From the NCBI GenBank assembly GCA_039812465.1, contig JBDIAS010000111.1:1-10355 (forward strand): a stretch of DNA of 10,355 bases, in the 5' to 3' direction. The DNA is from Austwickia sp039812465 (GTDB lineage: Bacteria; Actinomycetota; Actinomycetes; Actinomycetales; Dermatophilaceae). Below are positions 1-7,099 of this stretch, in pieces. A program made the translations under genes and the position numbers. The notes beneath the pieces were generated by a model. It worked only from the letters and a program-made list of their open reading frames with translations, searched no databases and was not told the DNA's origin. The first letter of the stretch is position 1, and the number at the start of each line of letters is the position of its first letter.

Positions 1-39
1 CGTCGTCCCGGTCGTCGTCGTCCCGGTCGTCGTCGTCCC
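1..39 (-). repeat. 15-bp tandem repeat encoding Asp4-Arg
   Basis: A perfect 15-bp period runs for about 2.6 copies (1-15, 16-30, partial 31-39) up to the window edge. On the minus strand each unit encodes four Asp and one Arg in the frame of the partial membrane protein, so the repeat is coding. Its full copy number lies outside the window. Confidence 0.85.
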
Positions 40-403
40 ACGGGCCCGGGTACGGGATCCGGGCGGGCGGAGGCGCCACGGGGCGCACTCCGGTGGTGGC
101 CGTCGGGCGCGGGGCCGGGGCGGGGGCGCTGGGGGTGGGGCCCGCCGTCGGCGGGGAGGTAGTGGGCGGGGTGGTAGTGGGCGAGGGCGACGGGGACCCG
201 GTTGAGCGGTCGTCGAGGTCCACGACGGGGCCGAGGGGCGGGGGAGACGTGGGGGCGGCCAGGCTGAGCGACAGACCGAGCGCGCCGATGACCAGCGCGC
301 TCAGCAACGCCAAGAGTCCTGCCCCCGAGGCTCTCATGGTCTTATGCTGCCCCATTCGTGGGCCGGGTCGTGACACCCGTCCTCCGGGGTTGACGGCTCT
401 CAT
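1..403 (-). CDS. Membrane-anchored Pro/Thr-rich protein with Asp-rich repeat (partial, C-terminus missing)
   Basis: I do not recognise this protein. 134 codons are visible before the window edge. The ATG at 401-403 overlaps the TGA of the preceding kinase gene (ATGA) and has an AAGGA ribosome binding site 8 nt upstream, which decides the start; in-frame ATGs at 355 and 337 are alternatives. Residues 1-24 are basic (several Arg, Lys21). Residues 27-50 form one hydrophobic segment rich in Leu and Ala. Residues 51-121 are a low-complexity Pro/Thr/Ser/Ala linker, probably extracytoplasmic. From residue 123 the chain turns into Asp4-Arg repeats that continue off the edge. The hydrophobic segment could be a signal anchor or a signal peptide with a weak Ser-Leu-Ala cleavage site. 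As the last visible gene of the glycan operon it may act at the cell surface, but that is inferred only from position. The open frame is well supported by the overlap, the ribosome binding site and the membrane segment. Confidence 0.75.
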   Translation of the reverse strand, partial: MRAVNPGGRVSRPGPRMGQHKTMRASGAGLLALLSALVIGALGLSLSLAAPTSPPPLGPVVDLDDRSTGSPSPSPTTTPPTTSPPTAGPTPSAPAPAPRPTATTGVRPVAPPPARIPYPGPWDDDDRDDDDRDD

Positions 404-1524
404 GGGTGACATCCTTCGTGCCGGTCGTGACGAGGTCGGAATGCATGGACGGCGAGGAGCCGTAGGGCCGTCGCCTCACGGGCCCCGCGGAGGCGGGCGG
501 CGACGGCGTCAGCCCCTGCCGGGTGGCCGCCGGCCCGCAGCGAGTCGCCCAGGGCTGCGGTGAACGCCGCGCAGCGGCGGGCGGCGCCGTCGAAGTCGCC
601 GTCGAAGTCTCGGGCGCAGCGGTCGACGTGAGCGAGGAGGTTGGCGACGTCGAGCACCGGCTCGGCCCAGGCGGCCGTGTCCCAGTCCAGGAAGGTCACG
701 CTCGCGTCGCCCACGAGCACCTGGCCGTCGTGGAGATCGCGGTGGGCCAGGACCAGGGCAGGCCCGGGCGCGGATTCCTCGGCCAATCTCCGCGCCACCC
801 GGGGCACCTGGGTCCGGAGCCGGTCGCTCTCCTCGTCGGTCAGCGGGGCGAGCGCCAGCGCCGAGGCGGCCCAGCGCCGCAGGATCTGCGCCTCCTCGGT
901 GCCCGTGTGCACGGGCAGGTCGCTCCGTGACAGGTCGCCGGGCGGAGGGAGCGTGCCGGCGAGGGTCACCAACGCGGCACCGACGCGTCGCCCCGCGTCG
1001 GCCGCGGCGTGTTCCTCGCCGGAGTGCAACACCGCGCGGAGCTCGGTGCCCTCGGCCGGTGCCCACGTGAGATGAGCGGCGCCGACGTCGGCGTGCACGA
1101 GGAGCGGCCGCCCGGGCGCCCCGGGAAGGCCCGCCAGCAGGTCCTCGATCGTCTCGGCCCGGCGCGCGGCGCGGCGCGTGGCCCTCGGCCGCGCCGCCTT
1201 CACGTACCGTCCCCGCGCGTCCCGCCAGACCGCCCGCTTGCCGGGCCGCAGGCCGACGAGGCCGCGCTCGGGCAGCCGCCCGAGCACCGGATCGACCTCC
1301 GGCACGTCGACCCGATCGCCGCGCAGGGTGGCGCCGCGAAGTCTCCGGCCCGGCGCCGACCCCCCGTCCGGCGCCCGGGCGAGGAGTTCGAGGACGACGC
1401 CGGCGGCCGGGTCGTCAAGGTCGGCGGGCCAGGCCCTGCGGACGACGTGCGGCGTGCCGCCCACGGTCAGGCCCTCGTCCAACAGCGCGGCGAGCGCGCG
1501 GCGGGTGATCTCTGCCGCGGTCAT
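400..1524 (-). CDS. APH-like phosphotransferase (small-molecule kinase)
   Basis: A 374-residue member of the aminoglycoside phosphotransferase/choline kinase-like superfamily, which transfers the ATP gamma-phosphate to a hydroxyl of a small molecule. The catalytic loop is His-Arg-Asp at 261-263 (base Asp263), followed by Leu-His-Asp-Gly-Gln. The metal-binding segment is Leu-Asp-Trp-Asp at 279-282. Lys109, in a Tyr-Val-Lys stretch, is the candidate ATP-binding lysine. The family's usual Asn five residues after the catalytic Asp is Gln268, as I recall for maltokinase-type members. The ATG at 1522-1524 overlaps the upstream TGA (ATGA), with GAGG 10 nt upstream. The frame stays open further back to about 1752, but that part lies inside the neighbouring kinase gene. 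The substrate is unknown; a sugar or glycan intermediate is suggested by the operon. A drug-resistance role is not indicated. Its C-terminal stop overlaps the start of the membrane protein gene. Confidence 0.9.
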   Translation of the reverse strand: MTAAEITRRALAALLDEGLTVGGTPHVVRRAWPADLDDPAAGVVLELLARAPDGGSAPGRRLRGATLRGDRVDVPEVDPVLGRLPERGLVGLRPGKRAVWRDARGRYVKAARPRATRRAARRAETIEDLLAGLPGAPGRPLLVHADVGAAHLTWAPAEGTELRAVLHSGEEHAAADAGRRVGAALVTLAGTLPPPGDLSRSDLPVHTGTEEAQILRRWAASALALAPLTDEESDRLRTQVPRVARRLAEESAPGPALVLAHRDLHDGQVLVGDASVTFLDWDTAAWAEPVLDVANLLAHVDRCARDFDGDFDGAARRCAAFTAALGDSLRAGGHPAGADAVAARLRGAREATALRLLAVHAFRPRHDRHEGCHP

Positions 1525-2774
1525 CCCAGCACCGCCTCGGCGTGCTCCAGGAGACGCAGCGTGGCGGCGGGCCAGTCGTGGCGCAGCCTGCGGAACGCGT
1601 CCGGGGAGCGCAGCAGCGCCGCGGCGGCCAGGACGGTCGGCGCGGGCCTCTTCCCGAGGAGGGCGGAGCACGTGCCCGGGGTCGCGGCGCCGTCGAGCAC
1701 CGCCTGCGCTGTCCAGGTCGCGCTGTCCCATCCGCGGGGCCACCAGCCCCACCGGTCCCAGTCGATGAGGTGCAGCCGGTCGTCGTCACCGCGGATGACC
1801 TGGTCAGGGCTGAGGTCTCCGTGCGCGGGGGCCTGGGGACGCAGGGCCTCCCGGGACGACACGAGCCGTTGCACCAGCGGGCCGACCCGCTGCCCCCACC
1901 CGGGGTCGAGGTCGGCCAGGGAGGTGGCGACGCGATCGAGCGCGTCGGTCAGGTCCGCGCGGGGGCTTCGGGGCGGCTCCCCTCGGGCGGCGAGTTCGGC
2001 CGCCAACGCCTCGGCGAGTTCCTCGGCCCATCCGGAGGGGAACGCGGCGAGGCCACCCGTCGGCGCGTCGGCGGGCCCCGGGGTGGGGCCGGACGCCGGC
2101 GTGGCGAGCGGCGTTCCCTCCACGTACGGCTCGACCTCCGGCCTGGGCCGCCCCGCGTGCAGCCGCAGCAGCCTGCGCGGCCCGTCCCCCCGCCCGGCCG
2201 GTGCGAGCCCGACCCAGCGACGGGACGGGTTGTACGAGAGCGTGCGGGCCACGTCGAGGATGGCCGGGGCGTGACCGGGCAGTAGCTCCCGGCGCTCGCT
2301 GCCGGGGGGCGGATCGCCCAGGCGGACCCCCTCACGGGCGAGGCGGTCCAGCGCGAGGTGCCGGTCCGCGGCGGCGGGCACGACCAGCAACGAGCACTCG
2401 GCGCAGGCGGCGGACGGAAGGCCGCGCCGCTCGGCGGCCACCAGGTCCTTGGCGGCCTTGGTCGCCCAGTCCTCGGACCGGACGGCGCGCGCCAGCAGCC
2501 ACGGCCCCGCCCCGGACACGGGCCGCAGCGCCACGCTCAGCGAGCGGTCGCGTTTCAGGCGGAGCCGGCTCACCTCGTACGACACCGCGCCGCCGCCGAC
2601 TCCCCCGTCCCGGCGGTCAGGGCCGATCGCGACGGCGCCGTCGGAGAGCACCCCGCCGGCCACAGCCAGGGCGGCGACCCGCGCGGGGTCCAAGGCGACG
2701 GCGAAGCCGGGGATACCGGGGTTGCGGGTGGCGACGGAGGCGAGGCTGGGCGCCGCCGGCAGGTCAGGTGACAC
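1521..2774 (-). CDS. APH-like phosphotransferase with extended N-terminal domain
   Basis: A 417-residue kinase-like protein, apparently a diverged paralogue of its downstream neighbour. The catalytic loop is His318-Gly-Asp320, followed by Leu-Ser-Pro-Asp-Gln325, and the metal site is Ile-Asp338-Trp-Asp340. An Arg/Pro-rich beta-strand region at 180-207 resembles residues 88-111 of the neighbour, but Arg204 falls where the neighbour has its candidate ATP-binding Lys109. The first ~170 residues are an extra region with no motif I can name. The GTG at 2772-2774 overlaps the end of the ABC transporter gene by 11 bp and has a good GGAGG site 6 nt upstream, which supports it. The stop overlaps the next kinase start by 4 bp. 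The substrate is unknown. The HGD and DWD residues suggest an active enzyme, but the Lys-to-Arg change leaves room for weakened catalysis or a partner role with the second kinase. Confidence 0.88.
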   Translation of the reverse strand: MSPDLPAAPSLASVATRNPGIPGFAVALDPARVAALAVAGGVLSDGAVAIGPDRRDGGVGGGAVSYEVSRLRLKRDRSLSVALRPVSGAGPWLLARAVRSEDWATKAAKDLVAAERRGLPSAACAECSLLVVPAAADRHLALDRLAREGVRLGDPPPGSERRELLPGHAPAILDVARTLSYNPSRRWVGLAPAGRGDGPRRLLRLHAGRPRPEVEPYVEGTPLATPASGPTPGPADAPTGGLAAFPSGWAEELAEALAAELAARGEPPRSPRADLTDALDRVATSLADLDPGWGQRVGPLVQRLVSSREALRPQAPAHGDLSPDQVIRGDDDRLHLIDWDRWGWWPRGWDSATWTAQAVLDGAATPGTCSALLGKRPAPTVLAAAALLRSPDAFRRLRHDWPAATLRLLEHAEAVLG

Positions 2775-4521
2775 GGGCCACCTCCACGAACGCCTGATCG
2801 CGGACCTCGACGATGCGGTCGGCCCGCGCGAGCAGCGTGGGGTCGTGGGTCACGAGCAGGGTGGTGCGCCCGGAGAAGAGCCGCACGAGGGCGCCCACCA
2901 CCTCCCGGGCGCTCGCGGCGTCCAGGCCGGTGGTGGGTTCGTCGAGCAGGACCAAGCGAGGGTCGCGCAGGAGGGCCCGGGCCACCGCGACCCGCTGCCG
3001 CTGCCCCCCGGAGAGCGTGGTGCCGCGCTCGGCGATGACCCGGTGGATCCCGTCTGGATCGCAGTCCACGAGCGATCCCAGGTCGGCGGCGCGCAAGACC
3101 GCCTCCACCTCCTCGTCGCCGGCGTCGAGTCGACCCAGGCGGACGTTGTCGGCCAGGGTCCCGGCGAAGAGCACACTGTCCTGGAGCACGACCGCCACGG
3201 CATCCCGCACGCTCGCGGCGGTCACCTCGTCCAGGGGGTGGCCGTCGAGCCGTACGCCGCCGGAGCGGGGGGTGAGGAAGCGCAGGAGCACCTGGACGAG
3301 GGTCGACTTGCCGGAGCCGCTCGGGCCGGTGATGGCGACCACCTCGCCGGGGCGGACGGTGAGGTCGGCGTTGCGCAGCACGGCGGGGCCGTCGGCGTAG
3401 CCCACCGTGAGATCGCGCACCTCCACTCGGCCGCGGCCCCGGCGGGGGGCGGGCGGCAAGGGATAGGCGTCGGCGGCGTCACGCTCAGGCAGCGCCGCGT
3501 CGAGGGTGTCGGCGATCCGTTCCCCCGACGCGGCGGCCCGCGCGATCCGGCCGGTGTGCTTGGCCAGGTCGCGCAGCGGTTTGAACGTCGTCTTGAGGTA
3601 GGTGAGGAACACCACGAGTTCCCCGGGGCTGACGGCGCCGTCCACCACCCGCATGCCGCCGAACGCCAGGACGACGCCCGTGGCCAGCCCGACGAACAGG
3701 TCGGTGCGCCGCTCGAGCCCCGCCGACAGCCGCTTGGCCAGCACTCCCTCGGTGAGACCCTTCACGTTCGCCTGGGCGAAGCGGGCGCCCATGTGGGAGG
3801 CCAGGCCGTACGCCTGCACGGTGCGCACCGCCGCGAACGCCTCGCCCGCGTCCCCGGCCAGCTCGCCCTCGCGGCGACGCTGCCTTCGCGAGGCGTGGGT
3901 GATCCTGCCGCTCGCGCGTCGCCCCGAGAGCAGCATGAGGGGCAGCACGCCGACCACCACGAGGGCCAGGACGGGGTCCAGGAACAGGACCACGATCAGC
4001 ATCCCGACGACGGTGAGCGTGTTGGCGGCCAGCGGCAGCCCGGCGGTCACGCCGGCCTCCTGGACGCGGCCCACGTCGGAGACGACCCGGGTGACCAGGT
4101 CGCCGGCTCGGGACCGGTCGTGGAAGGAGGGGTGCGCGGTCAGCAGGCGCTGGTGCACGTGCGCCCTCAGGTGGGTCGTCACCCGGGCGCCCACGTTCGC
4201 GAAGGCGACGGTCGACAGGTACGCCGCCCCCGCCCGCAGCGCGGCCACCGCCAGCACCGCCACCCCCGCGGTGATGAGCAGGCGGGTCAGCCCCGAGTCC
4301 ACGGGCTGGCCCACCGCCGCCGGGATCACACCGTCGATGACCCATTGGACGGGCCAGGGCTCGAGCAGGCGCGCGACGACCTCCAGCAGCAGAGCGGCCA
4401 CGCCGCCCGCGGCGAGCGTGCGCGAGCCGCCGAAGTGCGGCCGCAGCAGGCCCAGGGTGCGGCGCAGTGGGGAGGGACGCGCCTCCGCGCTGCGCCGCCC
4501 CCTCCGATCCGAGCCGGTCAC
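2764..4521 (-). CDS. ABC exporter half-transporter (fused membrane and ATPase domains)
   Basis: A 585-residue type IV ABC exporter of the MsbA/multidrug type, the usual length for a half-transporter that works as a dimer in the cytoplasmic membrane. About six hydrophobic spans are visible: ~36-53, 81-102, a pair at ~160-195, 270-290 and 298-312. The ATPase domain holds a Walker A Gly-Pro-Ser-Gly-Ser-Gly-Lys-Ser-Thr at 399-407, Q-loop Gln447, signature Leu-Ser-Gly-Gly-Gln at 503-507, Walker B ending in Asp527-Glu528 and H-loop His559, so all catalytic residues are present. I chose the GTG at 4519-4521 because it overlaps the glycosyltransferase stop (GTGA), has GGGGGA just upstream and gives the family length. 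The frame is open further upstream only inside the neighbour. No partner half-transporter is seen, so a homodimer is likely. Between glycosyltransferase and kinase genes, export of a glycolipid or glycosylated product is the best inference. Confidence 0.95.
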   Translation of the reverse strand: MTGSDRRGRRSAEARPSPLRRTLGLLRPHFGGSRTLAAGGVAALLLEVVARLLEPWPVQWVIDGVIPAAVGQPVDSGLTRLLITAGVAVLAVAALRAGAAYLSTVAFANVGARVTTHLRAHVHQRLLTAHPSFHDRSRAGDLVTRVVSDVGRVQEAGVTAGLPLAANTLTVVGMLIVVLFLDPVLALVVVGVLPLMLLSGRRASGRITHASRRQRRREGELAGDAGEAFAAVRTVQAYGLASHMGARFAQANVKGLTEGVLAKRLSAGLERRTDLFVGLATGVVLAFGGMRVVDGAVSPGELVVFLTYLKTTFKPLRDLAKHTGRIARAAASGERIADTLDAALPERDAADAYPLPPAPRRGRGRVEVRDLTVGYADGPAVLRNADLTVRPGEVVAITGPSGSGKSTLVQVLLRFLTPRSGGVRLDGHPLDEVTAASVRDAVAVVLQDSVLFAGTLADNVRLGRLDAGDEEVEAVLRAADLGSLVDCDPDGIHRVIAERGTTLSGGQRQRVAVARALLRDPRLVLLDEPTTGLDAASAREVVGALVRLFSGRTTLLVTHDPTLLARADRIVEVRDQAFVEVARVT

Positions 4522-5741
4522 GACGTCCCCCGGAGCGTGGCAGGCGGTACGGGTCGGATGGCCCCCACCCGGGTGAGGACGTCCCGCGCGAGCGCCGACC
4601 ACGCGAACCGCTCCCGGGCGGCGGTCCGGCCGGCGCGCCCGAGCCGCGCGCGGGCGGCCGGGTCGCGGACGAGGGTTCTCAAGGCCTCGGTGAGGGCCTC
4701 GAGGTCGCCGGGCGGGGTGAGCAGCGCCTCCTCCGGGCGCAACAGCCGCGGCAGGTCGGCCACGGCCGCGCTCACGGTGGGCAGCCCGGCCGCGAGGTAT
4801 TCGAAGACCTTGAGCGGGGAGAAGTACGCGTCCCCTTCCGGATACGGCGCGCACGCGATGTCTGCGCGGGCCAGCAGGGCGGGCACCTCGGCCGGCGCGA
4901 CGGCGCCGGTCGAGGTCACCGCGACGCCGGCCGCCGCGGCCGCCGCCAGGGCGTCCTCCCGCAGCGGTCCGTCGCCCACCAGCAGCAACGACACGGGGTC
5001 GCCGTCGGAGGCCAGCCGCGCCGCGGCCGCCACGAGCAGCTCCGGGGCGTGCCAGGGGCGGAAGGTCCCCACGAACGCGATCACGGGGGTGGGCGAACCG
5101 CTACCCGGCTCGGCGGTGAACCTGCCCGGGTCGACCCCGTTCGGGATCGTGAGGACCGGCACCCCGGACTCCTCGGCCGCCCAGGCCGCCACGGGACTGC
5201 TCACCGCGTACGGCAGGTGGGCGGAACGGATCGCCTCCCGGGTCAGGTCGAGCGCCCGCTCGGCGTCGATCAGGACGCGGTGCGTGGCCTGCTCGGCGAC
5301 CAGGGGAGCGTTGATCTCCAGGATCGTGCGCGCCCCGACGTCGCGGGCCACCTGCAGGGTGCGGGCGCTCCACAGCCCGTACCGCTGGTAGACCACCGTC
5401 CCCGGGCCGGCCTGCGCGACCAACCGGGCGACGATGCGGGCCGCCGTCTCGTCGAGGGCGACGAGCGCGCGCTCACGCTCGGCCGGTCCGTCGGCCGTGG
5501 GCCGACCGAGCTCGATCGTCTCGACGTCGGCGAGGTCGCTCGGCGGGGGGCCGCCGAGGCGGGTCGCCACGAGGACGACCCGCCTGCGGTACGGGCGCGC
5601 CAACGCCGCGAACTCGCGCAGCATCGCCTGGACGTGCACGGAGGCGCCCTTGCTGCCGAAGGCCGGGACGCCCGGGTCGGTGACCACGTAGATCAGGTCG
5701 CCGAGGCCCGCGGGCCGGAGCGGCCCCGCCTCGCCGTTCAC
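4518..5741 (-). CDS. GT4-family (GT-B fold) glycosyltransferase
   Basis: A 407-residue cytoplasmic glycosyltransferase of the GT4 type, which transfers a sugar from a nucleotide-sugar donor with retention. The N-terminal acceptor domain begins with a Tyr-Val-Val-Thr-Asp strand followed by a Gly-Ser-Lys-Gly-Ala loop. The domain junction carries Asn-Gly-Val-Asp at 201-204, and the donor domain opens with Phe-Val-Gly-Thr-Phe at 223-227. The donor-binding helix is Ser-Pro-Leu-Lys-Val-Phe-Glu314-Tyr-Leu-Ala-Ala-Gly. Only the second Glu of the GT4 Glu-x7-Glu motif is present; the residue eight positions earlier is Tyr306, which fits the FSPLK-FEY-type branch as I recall it. The GTG at 5739-5741 overlaps the upstream TGA (GTGA). 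No clear ribosome binding site is seen, so translation probably depends on coupling. The frame is open far upstream to about 6686, but that lies within the previous gene. Donor and acceptor are unknown. Confidence 0.92.
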   Translation of the reverse strand: MNGEAGPLRPAGLGDLIYVVTDPGVPAFGSKGASVHVQAMLREFAALARPYRRRVVLVATRLGGPPPSDLADVETIELGRPTADGPAERERALVALDETAARIVARLVAQAGPGTVVYQRYGLWSARTLQVARDVGARTILEINAPLVAEQATHRVLIDAERALDLTREAIRSAHLPYAVSSPVAAWAAEESGVPVLTIPNGVDPGRFTAEPGSGSPTPVIAFVGTFRPWHAPELLVAAAARLASDGDPVSLLLVGDGPLREDALAAAAAAGVAVTSTGAVAPAEVPALLARADIACAPYPEGDAYFSPLKVFEYLAAGLPTVSAAVADLPRLLRPEEALLTPPGDLEALTEALRTLVRDPAARARLGRAGRTAARERFAWSALARDVLTRVGAIRPVPPATLRGTS

Positions 5742-7099
5742 GAGGACACCGCCGGCGCCGCCGCGAGGTCGCGATCCTCGCCTCCCCGGGCGTGTGCGCC
5801 CGCCTGGTCTGCTGGGGCGCGTGCGCCCGCCTCGGCGGTCAGCGCCCGCAGGGCGGCTGCCTGGCCGACCACGTCGAACCGTTCCTCGATCCGCGCGCGC
5901 GCCGCGACGGCGTACCGGACCCGGGCCTCGGCGTCGTCGAGCAGCGCCTCGAGCGCGGCCGCCAGGGCATCGACGTCGCGCTCGCCGACCAGCAGGCCGC
6001 TGGACCCGTGCTCGACGGCCTCCGGGATGCCCGCGACCGGTGTGGCGACGACGGGCGTGCCGAGCGCCATCGACTCCAGGATCACCGTGGGCAGGCCGTC
6101 CCGGTCGCCGTCGGAGGCGACCACGCACGGGGCGGCGAAGACGGCGCCGGAGGCGATCAGGGCGAGTACGTCGTGCTGCGGCAGCGGTCCGAGCAGGGCG
6201 ACCCGGTCGCGCAGCGCGAGCCGGTCGATGAGCTCCTCCAACTGCGGGCGCACGGGGCCGTCGCCGGCCAGCTCGAGGGTGCAGGCGACGCCCCGGTCGC
6301 GGAGCAACGCGACCGCCGCCAGCAGGTCGGGCAGGCCCTTCTTCTCGACCAGGCGGCCGACCGACACGATCGTGCGCGGCCGGTGCAACGGGCTCGACCA
6401 CCTGATCTCGTCCACCTCGAGGCCGTTGTAGATCCGGCGCACCCGCGCGCGGGGGGCGAGCGTGCGGATCCAGTCCGCGGTCATGTCGCTGACCGCGACG
6501 ACCGCGTCCGCCTCGGTGAGGACCGGTACGAGCCGGGCCGGGTCGTTGTCCTGGTGGAAGATGTCCTTCGCGTGGGCCGTGAGGGTCCACGGGATCCCGG
6601 TCAGGTGGTGCGCGAGCCGGGCCGTGCGCCCCGACACCGACGCGAAGTGGCTGTGCAGCTGGCACACCCCCTGCTCGAGCGCCCACGCGGCGAGCTGCGC
6701 CCCTTGCGCGGCCACCGCCGGCTCTTCGTCGAAGAGCGCTTCGAGCGCGGTCGGCGTGAGGGCCACGCCGGCCTCGCGGAGCGTCCGCAGCGCGGCCCAG
6801 GTGGCCTCCAGCGTGCGGTGATGGTGCGGGATCCAGGCGACCGGGGCCTGCACCTGGGCGAGGGCGCTGTGGAAACGGGGATCCCGTGGCGGGCGCAGGC
6901 TCGCGATCGTGATCGCCTCGCCGGCCGCCTCGCGGGCCAGGATCTCCCGCACGATGAACGTCTCGGAGAACCGCGGGTACGACTTCACGACGTAACCCAC
7001 CCTCCCCGGCGGTCCGGGCGCCACGGGCGGCTCCGGCTGAGCGGCGTGCCGGGTGGGCGCTGCGCCCTCACGGGTCCCGGAAGCCTCACGCAGCGACAT
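5738..7099 (-). CDS. GT4-family glycosyltransferase (WcaL-like)
   Basis: A 453-residue GT-B glycosyltransferase resembling the colanic-acid-type WcaL group of GT4. Residues 1-32 are a Pro/Ala-rich disordered leader. Next come Tyr-Pro-Arg-Phe-Ser-Glu-Thr-Phe-Ile at 41-49, characteristic of this group, and His-Ser-His-Phe at 149-152. The donor domain has Gly-Arg-Leu-Val-Glu-Lys-Lys-Gly at 248-255, with Lys and Arg typical of diphosphate binding, and Asp-Gly-Leu-Pro followed by Glu342 (an Asp334-x7-Glu342 version of the GT4 motif). The tail after ~425 is Ala/Gly-rich. I prefer the ATG at 7097-7099, with GGGAGG 8 nt upstream. A GTG at 7106-7108 is in frame but the ribosome binding site would run into it. 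The gene overlaps its upstream neighbour by 14 bp and the next by 4 bp. It probably extends the same glycan as the other two transferases; the sugar cannot be told. Confidence 0.92.
   Translation of the reverse strand: MSLREASGTREGAAPTRHAAQPEPPVAPGPPGRVGYVVKSYPRFSETFIVREILAREAAGEAITIASLRPPRDPRFHSALAQVQAPVAWIPHHHRTLEATWAALRTLREAGVALTPTALEALFDEEPAVAAQGAQLAAWALEQGVCQLHSHFASVSGRTARLAHHLTGIPWTLTAHAKDIFHQDNDPARLVPVLTEADAVVAVSDMTADWIRTLAPRARVRRIYNGLEVDEIRWSSPLHRPRTIVSVGRLVEKKGLPDLLAAVALLRDRGVACTLELAGDGPVRPQLEELIDRLALRDRVALLGPLPQHDVLALIASGAVFAAPCVVASDGDRDGLPTVILESMALGTPVVATPVAGIPEAVEHGSSGLLVGERDVDALAAALEALLDDAEARVRYAVAARARIEERFDVVGQAAALRALTAEAGARAPADQAGAHARGGEDRDLAAAPAVSS

Noticed and set aside
1..39. 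A CRISPR or intergenic repeat at the left edge
   Set aside because: The unit is 15 bp without spacers and stays in frame with the partial membrane protein.
400..2774. Aminoglycoside resistance genes
   Set aside because: The proteins belong to the wider kinase superfamily but lie inside a glycosyltransferase operon and show no feature specific to resistance enzymes.
2449..5391. A 980-codon open frame on the plus strand
   Set aside because: It runs antisense across the kinase, ABC transporter and glycosyltransferase genes. Its product is Arg/Gly/His-rich low complexity with no domain, a common artefact of GC-rich codons.
4467..6431. A 654-codon plus-strand open frame
   Set aside because: It is antisense to two glycosyltransferase genes with intact motifs and has random-looking composition.
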